A stretch of DNA of 23,154 nt from a virus. The DNA lies in IMG/VR virus record IMGVR_UViG_3300020160_001161, positions 1 to 23,154 of that record; one strand, given 5' to 3'. Made by a program: the position numbers and the translations under genes. Shown here piece by piece: positions 16,476 to 23,154 of this stretch (the first letter of the stretch is position 1; the number at the start of each line of letters is the position of its first letter). The notes under the pieces are model-generated. The model searched no databases. It worked only from the letters and a program-made list of their open reading frames with translations, and was not told the origin of the DNA.

Positions 16476-17612
16476 ATGACAAATCCAACTATTTGTTTTG
16501 CTACTATTTGCAAAAATGAATCTCACATCATTAAAAGAACCTTAGAATCTGTATACAAGTATATAAGTTACTGGGTTATATGTGACACTGGCTCTACAGA
16601 TAATACTAGAGAAATAATTACTGAGTTTTTTAAAGAAAAAAACATACCAGGAGAACTCCACATTGATGAGTTCAAAGATTTTGGTTATAATAAGAGCTTG
16701 TTAATGAAACGAGCTCAATATAAAGCAGATTACATTTTACAAATTGATGCTGATGATCCTCTAATTGGTGAGTTTAAATTCACTCAACAAGATGTTGGTC
16801 ATGATGTTTATCTAGCTAATGTAAAAAGAGGTACAACTAATTATAAAGCATTTACTTTATTTAATGCTAAACGTTTATGGAAATTTTGTAGTGTAGCTCA
16901 TACAGTTATTAAAACTATAGATAATCCTTATTTTACAACAGGTGACTTAACCTATTATGATTTTTATGTTTCATCTGAAGATATAGGAGCTAGAAAAGCA
17001 GATCCAGAAAAATATCTTAAAGATGCTAAGAAACTCAAAAAACAATTTTTTGACACTTTATTTGATGATCCAGATGATTTAAATCTTCGATCTGTTTTTT
17101 ATACAGCTCAGAGTTATATGGATTATGGAATGTTTGAAGAAGCAATTAAGTGGTATAGGTTATATACTAAAATGAAAGATAGTTGGATTGAAGAACATTT
17201 TGAAGCTCAAATGAGGATAGCCAATTGTTATATTAAAATAGAAGGTGATTCTAATTTGATAGAATATGAAATGAAAAAAGCTATCAATATACATCCAGAT
17301 AGAGCAGAACCATATTTTATTTTAGGCAATTATTTTAATAATAAAAAACAATCAGAAAAAGCATATCAATATCTTAAACAAGCTCAATCTAAAGATGTAG
17401 AGTTAGCTAAACAAAAATATTTACTATTCATAAATGAGTTTAACTATGGAAAATATGTAAATGATGAATTATCAGTAGCTTGTTATTGGACAGATAGATA
17501 TGATGAAGGAATAAAACTAATAGAAGAAATTATTGATGATCCTAAACACAATCATGATAAAAAACGACTATTAGATAATTTGAATTTCTTAAAACAAAAA
17601 ATTAATAAATGA
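16476..17612 (+). CDS. Family 2-type glycosyltransferase with C-terminal TPR-like repeats (378 aa)
   Basis: The N-terminal GT-A domain (residues 1-~165) has the canonical start TICFATICKNESHIIKRTLE (5-24), CDTGSTDNTREII (36-48) and the metal/nucleotide-binding DADD (91-94). Residues ~200-355 hold about four TPR-like helix pairs, for example SVFYTAQSYMDYGMFEEAIK (206-225) and AEPYFILGNYFNN (277-289). GT2 enzymes with TPR tails usually transfer sugars to proteins or cell-surface glycans, the TPRs serving to bind partners. The gene follows the DUF6445-like gene by 19 nt and overlaps the next glycosyltransferase gene by 4 nt (ATGA), so the two are probably co-translated. Acceptor and donor cannot be read from the sequence; virion fibres or host glycans are both possible. 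Confidence 0.88.
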   Translation: MTNPTICFATICKNESHIIKRTLESVYKYISYWVICDTGSTDNTREIITEFFKEKNIPGELHIDEFKDFGYNKSLLMKRAQYKADYILQIDADDPLIGEFKFTQQDVGHDVYLANVKRGTTNYKAFTLFNAKRLWKFCSVAHTVIKTIDNPYFTTGDLTYYDFYVSSEDIGARKADPEKYLKDAKKLKKQFFDTLFDDPDDLNLRSVFYTAQSYMDYGMFEEAIKWYRLYTKMKDSWIEEHFEAQMRIANCYIKIEGDSNLIEYEMKKAINIHPDRAEPYFILGNYFNNKKQSEKAYQYLKQAQSKDVELAKQKYLLFINEFNYGKYVNDELSVACYWTDRYDEGIKLIEEIIDDPKHNHDKKRLLDNLNFLKQKINK

Positions 17613-19429
17613 TAAAGTTACATTTATTAACTCGTTGCACTAGATTAAGTAATTTAAGAATCATTAGAGACACTGTATTCCCTAGTCCCTTAGATGTGAC
17701 CTGGCATATAATTTTTGATACTAGCATTGTAAAAAGTTTTAATAAGGTTTTAATAAGTGAATTAGAACAACTACCAACAAAAATTTATTACATAGAAAGT
17801 AATGGTACAGATTACTTGTATCCACAACTAAGTGATATTATAGATACTATTGATAAAGGATTTGTAAGTATATTAGATGATGATAACATATTACATTCTG
17901 ATTTTTATACCAGTATTGAAAAAGCAATAAAACAAAACCCAGATAAAAAAGCATTTGTCTATAAACAATATATTGGAGGTAAAGATTTTACAGGCTTAAA
18001 AGTTAGAGATATAGGTCCTGAACATATGAAACTTCAACATATAGATTCAGCTCAATATATAATTGAAGCTAATTTATATAAAACAAGACGATATGAGGAA
18101 GGATATGATGCTGATGGTAGATTTATAGAACCATTTTATAAAGAACATGCTGATAAATTTCATTTTGTAGATGAAGTATTATGTTATTATAATCATTTAA
18201 CATTTTCTAGGAAAGCTAATTTACCAAGAATATTATATATAGGCCCAGGTTTACCAGAACTTAGATCTAAGCAACTTTATAATTTTGAAGAAGATAAGTT
18301 AGATATTTTCTATACTACAAATGACAATAACATTGATTCTATTTTAATAAATTATAATCCAAATGCTATTGTTACTGTAGGCGAAAGTGATAAAGATTTT
18401 CCTAACTTATATAGACAACCAGCTGAAATAAGAAAAAAATGGATTCATGTAAAAGATGTTGATCTAGATTTAGGTACTAAAGCATATTATTGCGCTATGG
18501 TTCAAATGTTAGAAGATAATACATCTGAATTAATTTCATTTTTTACCCCAATTTATAAAACCGGAGAAAAGTTATATAGAACATATCAATCCTTAGTAGA
18601 CCAGACTTATATAAACTGGGAATGGGTTTTAGTAGATGATTCTACAGATGAATTAACAACAAAAATAGCTGAAGAATTAGCAGCTAAAGACTATAGAGTA
18701 AAGGTATATAGCTTTAAAGAAAAAAGTAATGGTAATATTGGTGATGTAAAATATAAAGCCGCTATGTTATGTAGAGGTTATTTATTAGCTGAACTAGACC
18801 ATGATGATATTTTAACTGAAAGATGTACTGAATATCTACATATGGCTAGCCAAGCATATCCAGATGCTGGTTTCTTTTTTACAGATTGGGCTGAAGTAAG
18901 TGAAAAAATGGACTCATATGTTTATGAGGAAGGATTTGGTCTTGGATATGGAAAATATAGAGAAGAAAATTATAAAGGACACACAATAAAAGTTTGTGAT
19001 CAACATAATATAAATCCAAAAACAATTCGTCATATTGTTGGAGTACCAAATCATATTAGAGCTTGGCGTAGAGATGTTTACTTAAGTTTAGGTGGACATA
19101 ATAGAAATTTAACAATAGCAGATGATTATGAATTAATTATAAGAACATTTTTAAAAACTAAGTTTTGTAAAATACCAATTCTTGGTTATCTTCAATTTAT
19201 ATATCTTCATCAAAATAAAACAGATGAAAATAGCCAGGCTGATTCAAGATCAGATATTCAAAGACGTATTAGAACTATAGCTAATTTCTATAATGATATT
19301 ATACATAAAAGATTTAAAGAATTAGGTGTTGAGGACTGGGCTTATTTAACTAATGGATGTGATATACAAGACATACCTAGTAGATATGGTGATCAAGAAA
19401 ACTATGTAAATTATATATTTAAAATTTAA
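17609..19429 (+). CDS. Double-domain glycosyltransferase (606 aa)
   Basis: The start overlaps the preceding gene (ATGA). The N-terminal part (residues 1-~200) is a GT-A-like domain with FVSILDDDNILH, giving an Asp triad (D90-D92). A middle segment (~205-300) starting RILYIGPGLPELRS looks Rossmann-like and may be a nucleotide-sugar or linker domain. The C-terminal part (~308-560) is a typical GT2 domain: ISFFTPIYKTGEKLYRTYQS (309-328), WVLVDDSTDE (339-348), AELDHDDIL (394-402) and a late ADDYELIIRTF motif. Two GT-A modules in one chain suggest either two sequential transfers or one catalytic and one regulatory domain. It is followed after 3 nt by a clear 2OG-Fe(II) dioxygenase gene. Substrates are unknown; modification of virion proteins or of host surface glycans is inferred. 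Confidence 0.88.
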   Translation: MIKLHLLTRCTRLSNLRIIRDTVFPSPLDVTWHIIFDTSIVKSFNKVLISELEQLPTKIYYIESNGTDYLYPQLSDIIDTIDKGFVSILDDDNILHSDFYTSIEKAIKQNPDKKAFVYKQYIGGKDFTGLKVRDIGPEHMKLQHIDSAQYIIEANLYKTRRYEEGYDADGRFIEPFYKEHADKFHFVDEVLCYYNHLTFSRKANLPRILYIGPGLPELRSKQLYNFEEDKLDIFYTTNDNNIDSILINYNPNAIVTVGESDKDFPNLYRQPAEIRKKWIHVKDVDLDLGTKAYYCAMVQMLEDNTSELISFFTPIYKTGEKLYRTYQSLVDQTYINWEWVLVDDSTDELTTKIAEELAAKDYRVKVYSFKEKSNGNIGDVKYKAAMLCRGYLLAELDHDDILTERCTEYLHMASQAYPDAGFFFTDWAEVSEKMDSYVYEEGFGLGYGKYREENYKGHTIKVCDQHNINPKTIRHIVGVPNHIRAWRRDVYLSLGGHNRNLTIADDYELIIRTFLKTKFCKIPILGYLQFIYLHQNKTDENSQADSRSDIQRRIRTIANFYNDIIHKRFKELGVEDWAYLTNGCDIQDIPSRYGDQENYVNYIFKI

Positions 19430-19432
19430 AAC

Positions 19433-20017
19433 ATGTATTTATTTTCAAAGGAACAAAATGATCCTCAAAATTATTATTATTTTACAAATGGTTTTAATAA
19501 TGAAGAATTAGATAAAATTTATAAAGATGTAGCTACATTGAATTTTGAAAAAGCATCCACTATAAATTCAAAGTCAAATGGTAAAGAAATTAGATCATCA
19601 TCTGTTAAATGGATACCAAACAATCAACAATGGAGTTGGTTATATCTTAAATTAATGGATATGGCTGTTCAAGCCAACAACGCGTTATGGCATTTTGATT
19701 TATACTCAGTGCCTGATTTAATCCAATATACAGAATATTATGCTACAGAGAATGGACATTATACATGGCATCAAGATTTTGGACCAGGTACTCCATCATT
19801 AAGAAAAGTATCAATTACAGTTCAATTATCAGGACCAGATGAATATGAGGGTGGTGATTTAGAATATTGGAAAGGAGGAAATGATATTATTAAAGCACCT
19901 AGAGATAAAGGTTTAGTATTTATATTCCCATCATATATGATGCACCGTGTTACACCAATAACTAAAGGTACACGACGCTCATTTGTTTTATGGGTAGGAG
20001 GAGAACATTATAAATAA
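19433..20017 (+). CDS. 2OG-Fe(II) dioxygenase, prolyl-4-hydroxylase-like (194 aa)
   Basis: The catalytic signature is clear: YTWHQDFG supplies the His-x-Asp (H113, D115), SYMMHRVTPI supplies the distal His (H171), and KGTRRSFVLWVGG supplies the 2-oxoglutarate-binding Arg (R181 or R182). The YEGGDLEYW segment (138-146) between them is typical of the PKHD/P4H-like subgroup. These enzymes use Fe(II), O2 and 2-oxoglutarate to hydroxylate proteins or small substrates, giving succinate and CO2. Length and motif spacing suit a minimal single-domain enzyme. It lies 3 nt after the double glycosyltransferase. Small dioxygenases of this kind also occur in marine T4-like phages, with unknown substrates. 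A virion-protein substrate here, for instance the collagen-like fibre, is a hypothesis from context. Confidence 0.9.
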   Translation: MYLFSKEQNDPQNYYYFTNGFNNEELDKIYKDVATLNFEKASTINSKSNGKEIRSSSVKWIPNNQQWSWLYLKLMDMAVQANNALWHFDLYSVPDLIQYTEYYATENGHYTWHQDFGPGTPSLRKVSITVQLSGPDEYEGGDLEYWKGGNDIIKAPRDKGLVFIFPSYMMHRVTPITKGTRRSFVLWVGGEHYK

Positions 20018-20040
20018 ATTTGGTTGTTTTCTTAAATTTA

Positions 20041-20056
20041 TATATATTTATATCAA
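20041..20056 (+). promoter_or_regulatory. Candidate late-promoter motif upstream of 20069
   Basis: TATATATTTATATC (20041-20054) contains the exact ATATTTATA core and lies in the 51-nt gap before the ATG at 20069, ending about 15 nt upstream of it. A T4-type TATAAATA also occurs at 20009-20016 across the previous stop. One or both may start the short operon 20069-20553. Confidence 0.4.
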
Positions 20057-20068
20057 ATAAAAAAAATT

Positions 20069-20320
20069 ATGGTAACATTTTTAATTATTGCTGCTGTTAT
20101 AAGCGTTATTGTTGGATTTTGGATTTTAAACAAACAACAAGCTGAAGATTTAAAAGAAGTAAATGCTGATACTCATCCATTTATTGATGATTTAGCCCCT
20201 GAAGTAACACCAGCTCCAATTGCTGAAATTATCGCTAAGAAAAAAGCAGCTAAGAAAAAATCAACAGATACTAAAAAAGCTCCAGTTAAAAAACCAGCTA
20301 AAAAAACCGCTAAAAAATAA
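20069..20320 (+). CDS. Membrane-anchored lysine-rich small protein (83 aa)
   Basis: Residues 3-20 (TFLIIAAVISVIVGFWIL) form a single hydrophobic transmembrane segment with almost no charge before it. An acidic/Pro stretch follows (ADTHPFIDDLAPEVTPAPIA, residues 33-52), then a tail made mostly of Lys, Ala, Pro and Thr (residues ~56-83). The tail resembles histone-H1-like or nucleic-acid-binding tails. By the positive-inside rule the tail should face the cytoplasm, with the N-terminus outside. The motif-bearing gap upstream and the gene 2 nt downstream make this the first gene of a two-gene unit ended by a strong terminator. It is not obviously a holin or spanin. A role in tethering DNA or virion components to the membrane is speculative. 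Confidence 0.75.
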   Translation: MVTFLIIAAVISVIVGFWILNKQQAEDLKEVNADTHPFIDDLAPEVTPAPIAEIIAKKKAAKKKSTDTKKAPVKKPAKKTAKK

Positions 20321-20322
20321 TT

Positions 20323-20553
20323 ATGAGTGTTATCGCAAAAAAATTAACAGCGGATGAATTACAAACTGTTAAAGATCTTAGACAAGAATATACTAATTTA
20401 GCTCAAGCTGTAGGTGATTTAGAATTACAAAAATCATCTTTATTAGAAATGCAAAAAGAATTAATTAGTAAGGAAAAACAAATTGCTAAACAGTTGCAAG
20501 AAAAGTATGGTCAAGGATCTATTGATCTTGATACAGGAGAAGTAAAACCGTAA
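20323..20553 (+). CDS. Short coiled-coil protein (76 aa)
   Basis: The ATG lies 2 nt after the preceding stop. Nearly the whole chain (residues ~8-62) is a helix with heptad-like hydrophobic spacing: LTADELQTVKDLRQEYTNLA, then LELQKSSLLEMQKELISKEK and IAKQLQEKYG. A short loop end (SIDLDTGEVKP) follows. Such small coiled-coil proteins are frequent near tail and neck genes of large phages, and are usually unannotated. It probably forms a dimer or trimer, or acts as a structural or assembly partner. The strong terminator at 20585-20624 lies 32 nt after the stop, so this is the last gene of its transcript. Confidence 0.75.
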   Translation: MSVIAKKLTADELQTVKDLRQEYTNLAQAVGDLELQKSSLLEMQKELISKEKQIAKQLQEKYGQGSIDLDTGEVKP

Positions 20554-20584
20554 TATGTATTGTTAGGTGTTAGGAGTTAATATA

Positions 20585-20624
20585 GAAGAAAGCCTCGACA
20601 GCAATGTCGGGGCTTCTTCGTTTT
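20585..20624 (+). terminator. Rho-independent terminator before the tail sheath gene
   Basis: The left arm GAAGAAAGCCTCGACA (20585-20600) pairs with the right arm TGTCGGGGCTTCTTC (20605-20619) around a GCAA loop, a GNRA-type tetraloop. The stem has one bulged A and one T-G wobble. TTTT follows at 20621-20624. This is the strongest and most GC-rich hairpin I saw in the window, and it sits between converging evidence of an operon end (20553) and a new start (20671). Confidence 0.92.
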
Positions 20625-20633
20625 ATAACACAC

Positions 20634-20650
20634 TCTATATATTTATCATT
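20634..20650 (+). promoter_or_regulatory. Candidate late-promoter motif for the tail sheath operon
   Basis: TATATATTTATC (20636-20647) matches ATATTTAT but ends in C instead of A. It lies just after the terminator and 23 nt before the sheath ATG. A highly expressed gene directly behind a strong terminator needs its own promoter, so this is the best-supported member of the motif set by context. Confidence 0.5.
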
Positions 20651-20670
20651 AGACAAAATCTATTCAAAAC

Positions 20671-22827
20671 ATGGCGCAAGAAACATTAATTTCTCCAGGT
20701 GTTCTAACACGCGAGAATGACTTATCTCAAATAACACAGAATCCAGTTACTGTTGGTTTAGCCTTAGTAGGTCCAACTGTTACTGGCCCCGTTAACGTAC
20801 CAACTGTAGTTACTTCTTATAGTGACTTCAAAAACAAATTTGGTGGCTTGTTCACTAGTGGTGGTGCTAATTATGAGTTCCTAACATCAATAACTGCTAG
20901 AAACTATTTCCAACAAGGTGGTACTACAGCTTTAATTACAAGAGTAACTGATGGAACTTATACTTCAGCTACATCTAGTATTATTCCAAACAGTATAAGT
21001 GGTGGAACTAGCGCTTATGCTACTATGAGCATGGTGTTAACTAATGATATGTTTAATGATTGGAACAAAGGTGTTATATTCACTTTAGGTGGATTTGATG
21101 ATGTTAGAATAGGTGCTTCAAGCTGGCAAGGATATGATGATTTTAGTAGCACATATTTTATAAACACTTATAATGGTGGAGCATGGGGTGCTGATGCTTT
21201 TGGAGCTGGTGCTGTATCAATAATCAACAATACAACAACTATTAGTTCTAAATTAAGTGCTAGCTATGATTCATCAACTAATTTATTAGTTGTATCAGCT
21301 TCAAGTCCAGGTAATTCTCTTAATGGTACTGCTGTTTATGGTGGACAATATCTTTATTACAATGTTGCTTCATTCCCTTCATCTTCAGCATTTGGAGGTG
21401 GTGGTACTGCTTTAAGTACTATCCCAACATTTGTTTTAGAAACTCTATCTACTGGTATTTTAATGAACAACTCAGGATCTGGAGCTAATGCTGTTTTATC
21501 TGATGGTGCTCTACTTAGTGGTTCTAATATGAATGTAAGATGGGAAATCCAAAATGCTAACACTTCAAGTGGTACATTCACATTATTAGTTCGTCAAGGT
21601 GATGATAATGATAATAGTAAGACTGTTTTAGAAACATTTAGTAACTTATCATTAGATCCAAATCAACCAAACTACTTAGAGGCGGTTATAGGTAACCAAA
21701 GAAAATTAGCTATTAAAGATGCTGATGGTCAATACTATATTCAAACTATAGGTGATTATGCTAATAATAGTCGCTATGTTCGTGTGAGCCAAGTTAACTA
21801 TACAACTCCAAATTATTTTGATAATGCTGGAAATGCTAAAAACGAATACACACAATCAATTCCATTAAATGGTAGTGGTTCTAAGGGTGGAGCTTTTGGT
21901 GGCGCTTTAGGAGATGATTTAGCTACTATTGGAAATACATTATTTAATAATATTGGTTCAACAACTCAAGGTTTACTTCAAGGTAGCTATGTTACAGCTT
22001 CTGCTTTATTAAATAATAAAGATGAATTTGATTTCGCCTTATTAGCAACTCCAGGTTTGATCCAATCATTACACTCTTCAGCTGTAGGTAATTTTATCAG
22101 TTTAGCTGAAAACAGAGGTGATTGTTTCTATATCACTGATTTATCACCATACAATGTTACACTTAAAACTGTGACTAATCAAGCGGCTGGTTTAGACACT
22201 AACTATGCTGGTGCTTATTGGCCTTGGGTTCAAGTAATATCTCAAGAAACTGGTAAACGTGTATGGGTTCCAGCTTCAACAATCATGCCGGGTGTATATG
22301 CTTTCAACGATAATGTAAGTGCTGAATGGTTCGCACCAGCAGGTTTAACAAGAGGTGGATTAGGTAATGTATTACAAGCTGAAAGAAAATTATCTCCAAC
22401 AGATCGTGATAATTTATATGCTGGTAAAGTTAATCCAATCTCTACTTTCCCTAATATTGGTGTAGCTGCATTTGGTCAGAAAACATTACAGAAAAAAGCT
22501 AGTGCTTTAGATCGTATCAATGTTCGTAGATTATTAATTGCGCTTAAGAGATACATTGGTAACGTAGCTGAAAACTTAGTATTTGAACAAAATACAGCTA
22601 CTACAAGAAATGCTTTTATAAACACAGTTACCCCATATCTTGAATCAGTACAACAAAGACAAGGTTTATACGCCTTCAGAGTTGTAATGGATGATACAAA
22701 CAATACTCCAGATGTAATTGATCGTAATCAATTAGTAGGACAAATTTACTTACAACCAACTCGTACAGCTGAATTTATCTTATTAGACTTCAACATCTTA
22801 CCAACTGGTGTAGAATTTGGAAGTTAA
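20671..22827 (+). CDS. Contractile tail sheath protein (gp18-like, 718 aa)
   Basis: The N-terminus (MAQETLISPGVLTRENDLSQ) and the next block (VGLALVGPTVTGPVNVPTVV) match the start of tail sheath proteins of T4-type myoviruses. The C-terminal conserved domain (about residues 570-718) includes KKASALDRINVRRLLIALKR, ENLVFEQNTATTRNAFINTV and the terminal TRTAEFILLDFNILPTGVEF pattern typical of the family. The middle (about 90-420) is a variable Gly/Ser-rich region likely exposed on the sheath surface. At 718 residues it is somewhat longer than T4 gp18 (659). The protein forms the contractile outer tube of the tail and identifies the phage as a myovirus. It starts a new transcription unit after a terminator and promoter-like motif; no Shine-Dalgarno precedes its ATG. 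Confidence 0.93.
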   Translation: MAQETLISPGVLTRENDLSQITQNPVTVGLALVGPTVTGPVNVPTVVTSYSDFKNKFGGLFTSGGANYEFLTSITARNYFQQGGTTALITRVTDGTYTSATSSIIPNSISGGTSAYATMSMVLTNDMFNDWNKGVIFTLGGFDDVRIGASSWQGYDDFSSTYFINTYNGGAWGADAFGAGAVSIINNTTTISSKLSASYDSSTNLLVVSASSPGNSLNGTAVYGGQYLYYNVASFPSSSAFGGGGTALSTIPTFVLETLSTGILMNNSGSGANAVLSDGALLSGSNMNVRWEIQNANTSSGTFTLLVRQGDDNDNSKTVLETFSNLSLDPNQPNYLEAVIGNQRKLAIKDADGQYYIQTIGDYANNSRYVRVSQVNYTTPNYFDNAGNAKNEYTQSIPLNGSGSKGGAFGGALGDDLATIGNTLFNNIGSTTQGLLQGSYVTASALLNNKDEFDFALLATPGLIQSLHSSAVGNFISLAENRGDCFYITDLSPYNVTLKTVTNQAAGLDTNYAGAYWPWVQVISQETGKRVWVPASTIMPGVYAFNDNVSAEWFAPAGLTRGGLGNVLQAERKLSPTDRDNLYAGKVNPISTFPNIGVAAFGQKTLQKKASALDRINVRRLLIALKRYIGNVAENLVFEQNTATTRNAFINTVTPYLESVQQRQGLYAFRVVMDDTNNTPDVIDRNQLVGQIYLQPTRTAEFILLDFNILPTGVEFGS

Positions 22828-22840
22828 TAAAAAATAACAA

Positions 22841-23131
22841 ATGATAAAAGATAAAAAATTATATGAGTTTAAAGACGACGCAGCAGCCGATACTTCGGTT
22901 GCTGGCGTTGGTCCTTCTTTAACTAAGTTGTCATCAGCAGTAACTAATGCGAAAGATTTTGCTCGAGTAATCGAAGCTGTAGCTAAATGGATACAAAGAA
23001 AAAAAGGATCTCAATTAAGCAGTCTTGAAGGTAATCAAAACTATAAAATGATGTTAAGTTACTTAAACAAAATGCAATCTGATGTTGACACAAAACAAAA
23101 ACCAGCTGAACAACCAGTTGCGCAAAAATAA
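22841..23131 (+). CDS. Hypothetical protein following tail sheath (96 aa)
   Basis: The ATG lies 13 nt after the sheath stop in an A-rich leader. The product starts MIKDKKLYEFKDDAAADTSV and has an amphipathic helical middle (VTNAKDFARVIEAVAKWIQR, residues 34-53). A second helix (NYKMMLSYLNKMQSDVDTKQ) and a Pro/Gln-rich end (KPAEQPVAQK) follow. In T4-like phages the sheath gene is normally followed by the tail tube gene, but this protein is too short and too helical to be the tube, so it is an inserted or lineage-specific gene. Possible roles include a sheath-associated or assembly factor. I do not recognise the family. Confidence 0.75.
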   Translation: MIKDKKLYEFKDDAAADTSVAGVGPSLTKLSSAVTNAKDFARVIEAVAKWIQRKKGSQLSSLEGNQNYKMMLSYLNKMQSDVDTKQKPAEQPVAQK

Positions 23132-23138
23132 TAACTAT

Positions 23139-23154
23139 TAATATTTATATAAAA
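23139..23154 (+). promoter_or_regulatory. Candidate late-promoter motif at the right edge
   Basis: TTAATATTTATATAAA begins 8 nt after the stop of the 22841 gene and contains the exact ATATTTATA core. The gene it would serve lies beyond the window, possibly the tail tube gene. Confidence 0.4.

Noticed and set aside
14601-20016. T4-type late promoter box TATAAATA on the + strand at 14601-14608 and 20009-20016
   Set aside because: Both lie within the ends of coding regions, and the number found is within chance expectation for this base composition. I kept them only as alternatives to the ATATTTAT motif.

Overview
The window looks like part of the late structural region of a contractile-tailed (myovirus-type) phage genome. 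Every supported gene lies on the + strand and genes are tightly packed, with gaps of 1-60 nt, several stop/start overlaps, and no gene-free stretch over about 300 bases. The DNA is AT-rich, roughly one third G+C by eye. Gene starts are preceded by A/T-rich leaders with essentially no Shine-Dalgarno sequence. That absence, and fibre motifs I associate with Bacteroidetes phages, suggest a Bacteroidetes (Flavobacteriia-like) host, probably an uncultured aquatic phage. This host call is an inference. I saw no tRNA, rRNA, CRISPR array, integrase or insertion sequence.

Layout. (1) 1-4002: the 3' part of a very large fibre or adhesin gene that runs off the left edge. It has a beta-helix-like start, TGSL repeats, an 11-copy 18-bp hexapeptide repeat and a fibre-like C-terminus. 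(2) 4017-9924: an adhesin cassette of five paralogous LamG/concanavalin-fold proteins, interleaved with three paralogous ~100-residue partner proteins and preceded by a 57-residue gene. Two of the LamG proteins carry different ~200-residue inserts at the same point. (3) 9975-13835: a 1286-residue collagen-like tail fibre with three Gly-X-Y blocks, duplicated spacer modules, and a C-terminal S74 intramolecular chaperone domain. (4) 13840-15531: four small proteins, one with a (Thr-Pro)10 linker. (5) 15548-20017: a modification module with two oxygenase-fold proteins (a DUF6445-like one and a clear 2OG-Fe(II) dioxygenase), a glycosyltransferase with TPR-like repeats, and a double-domain glycosyltransferase. 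(6) 20069-20553: a membrane-anchored lysine-rich protein and a coiled-coil protein, closed by a strong intrinsic terminator. (7) 20671-23131: the tail sheath gene and a small follower, with a further promoter-like motif at the right edge.

How it may work together. The fibre and LamG genes probably build a multi-adhesin host-recognition apparatus, with collagen-like rods as spacers and LamG domains as glycan or protein binders. The oxygenases and glycosyltransferases lie between the fibre genes and the sheath, in the same orientation. A testable idea is that they hydroxylate and glycosylate virion proteins such as the collagen-like fibre or the Thr-Pro protein, though they could act on host surface glycans instead. 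A recurring ATATTTAT motif upstream of six transcription-unit-like starts is a candidate phage late-promoter element.
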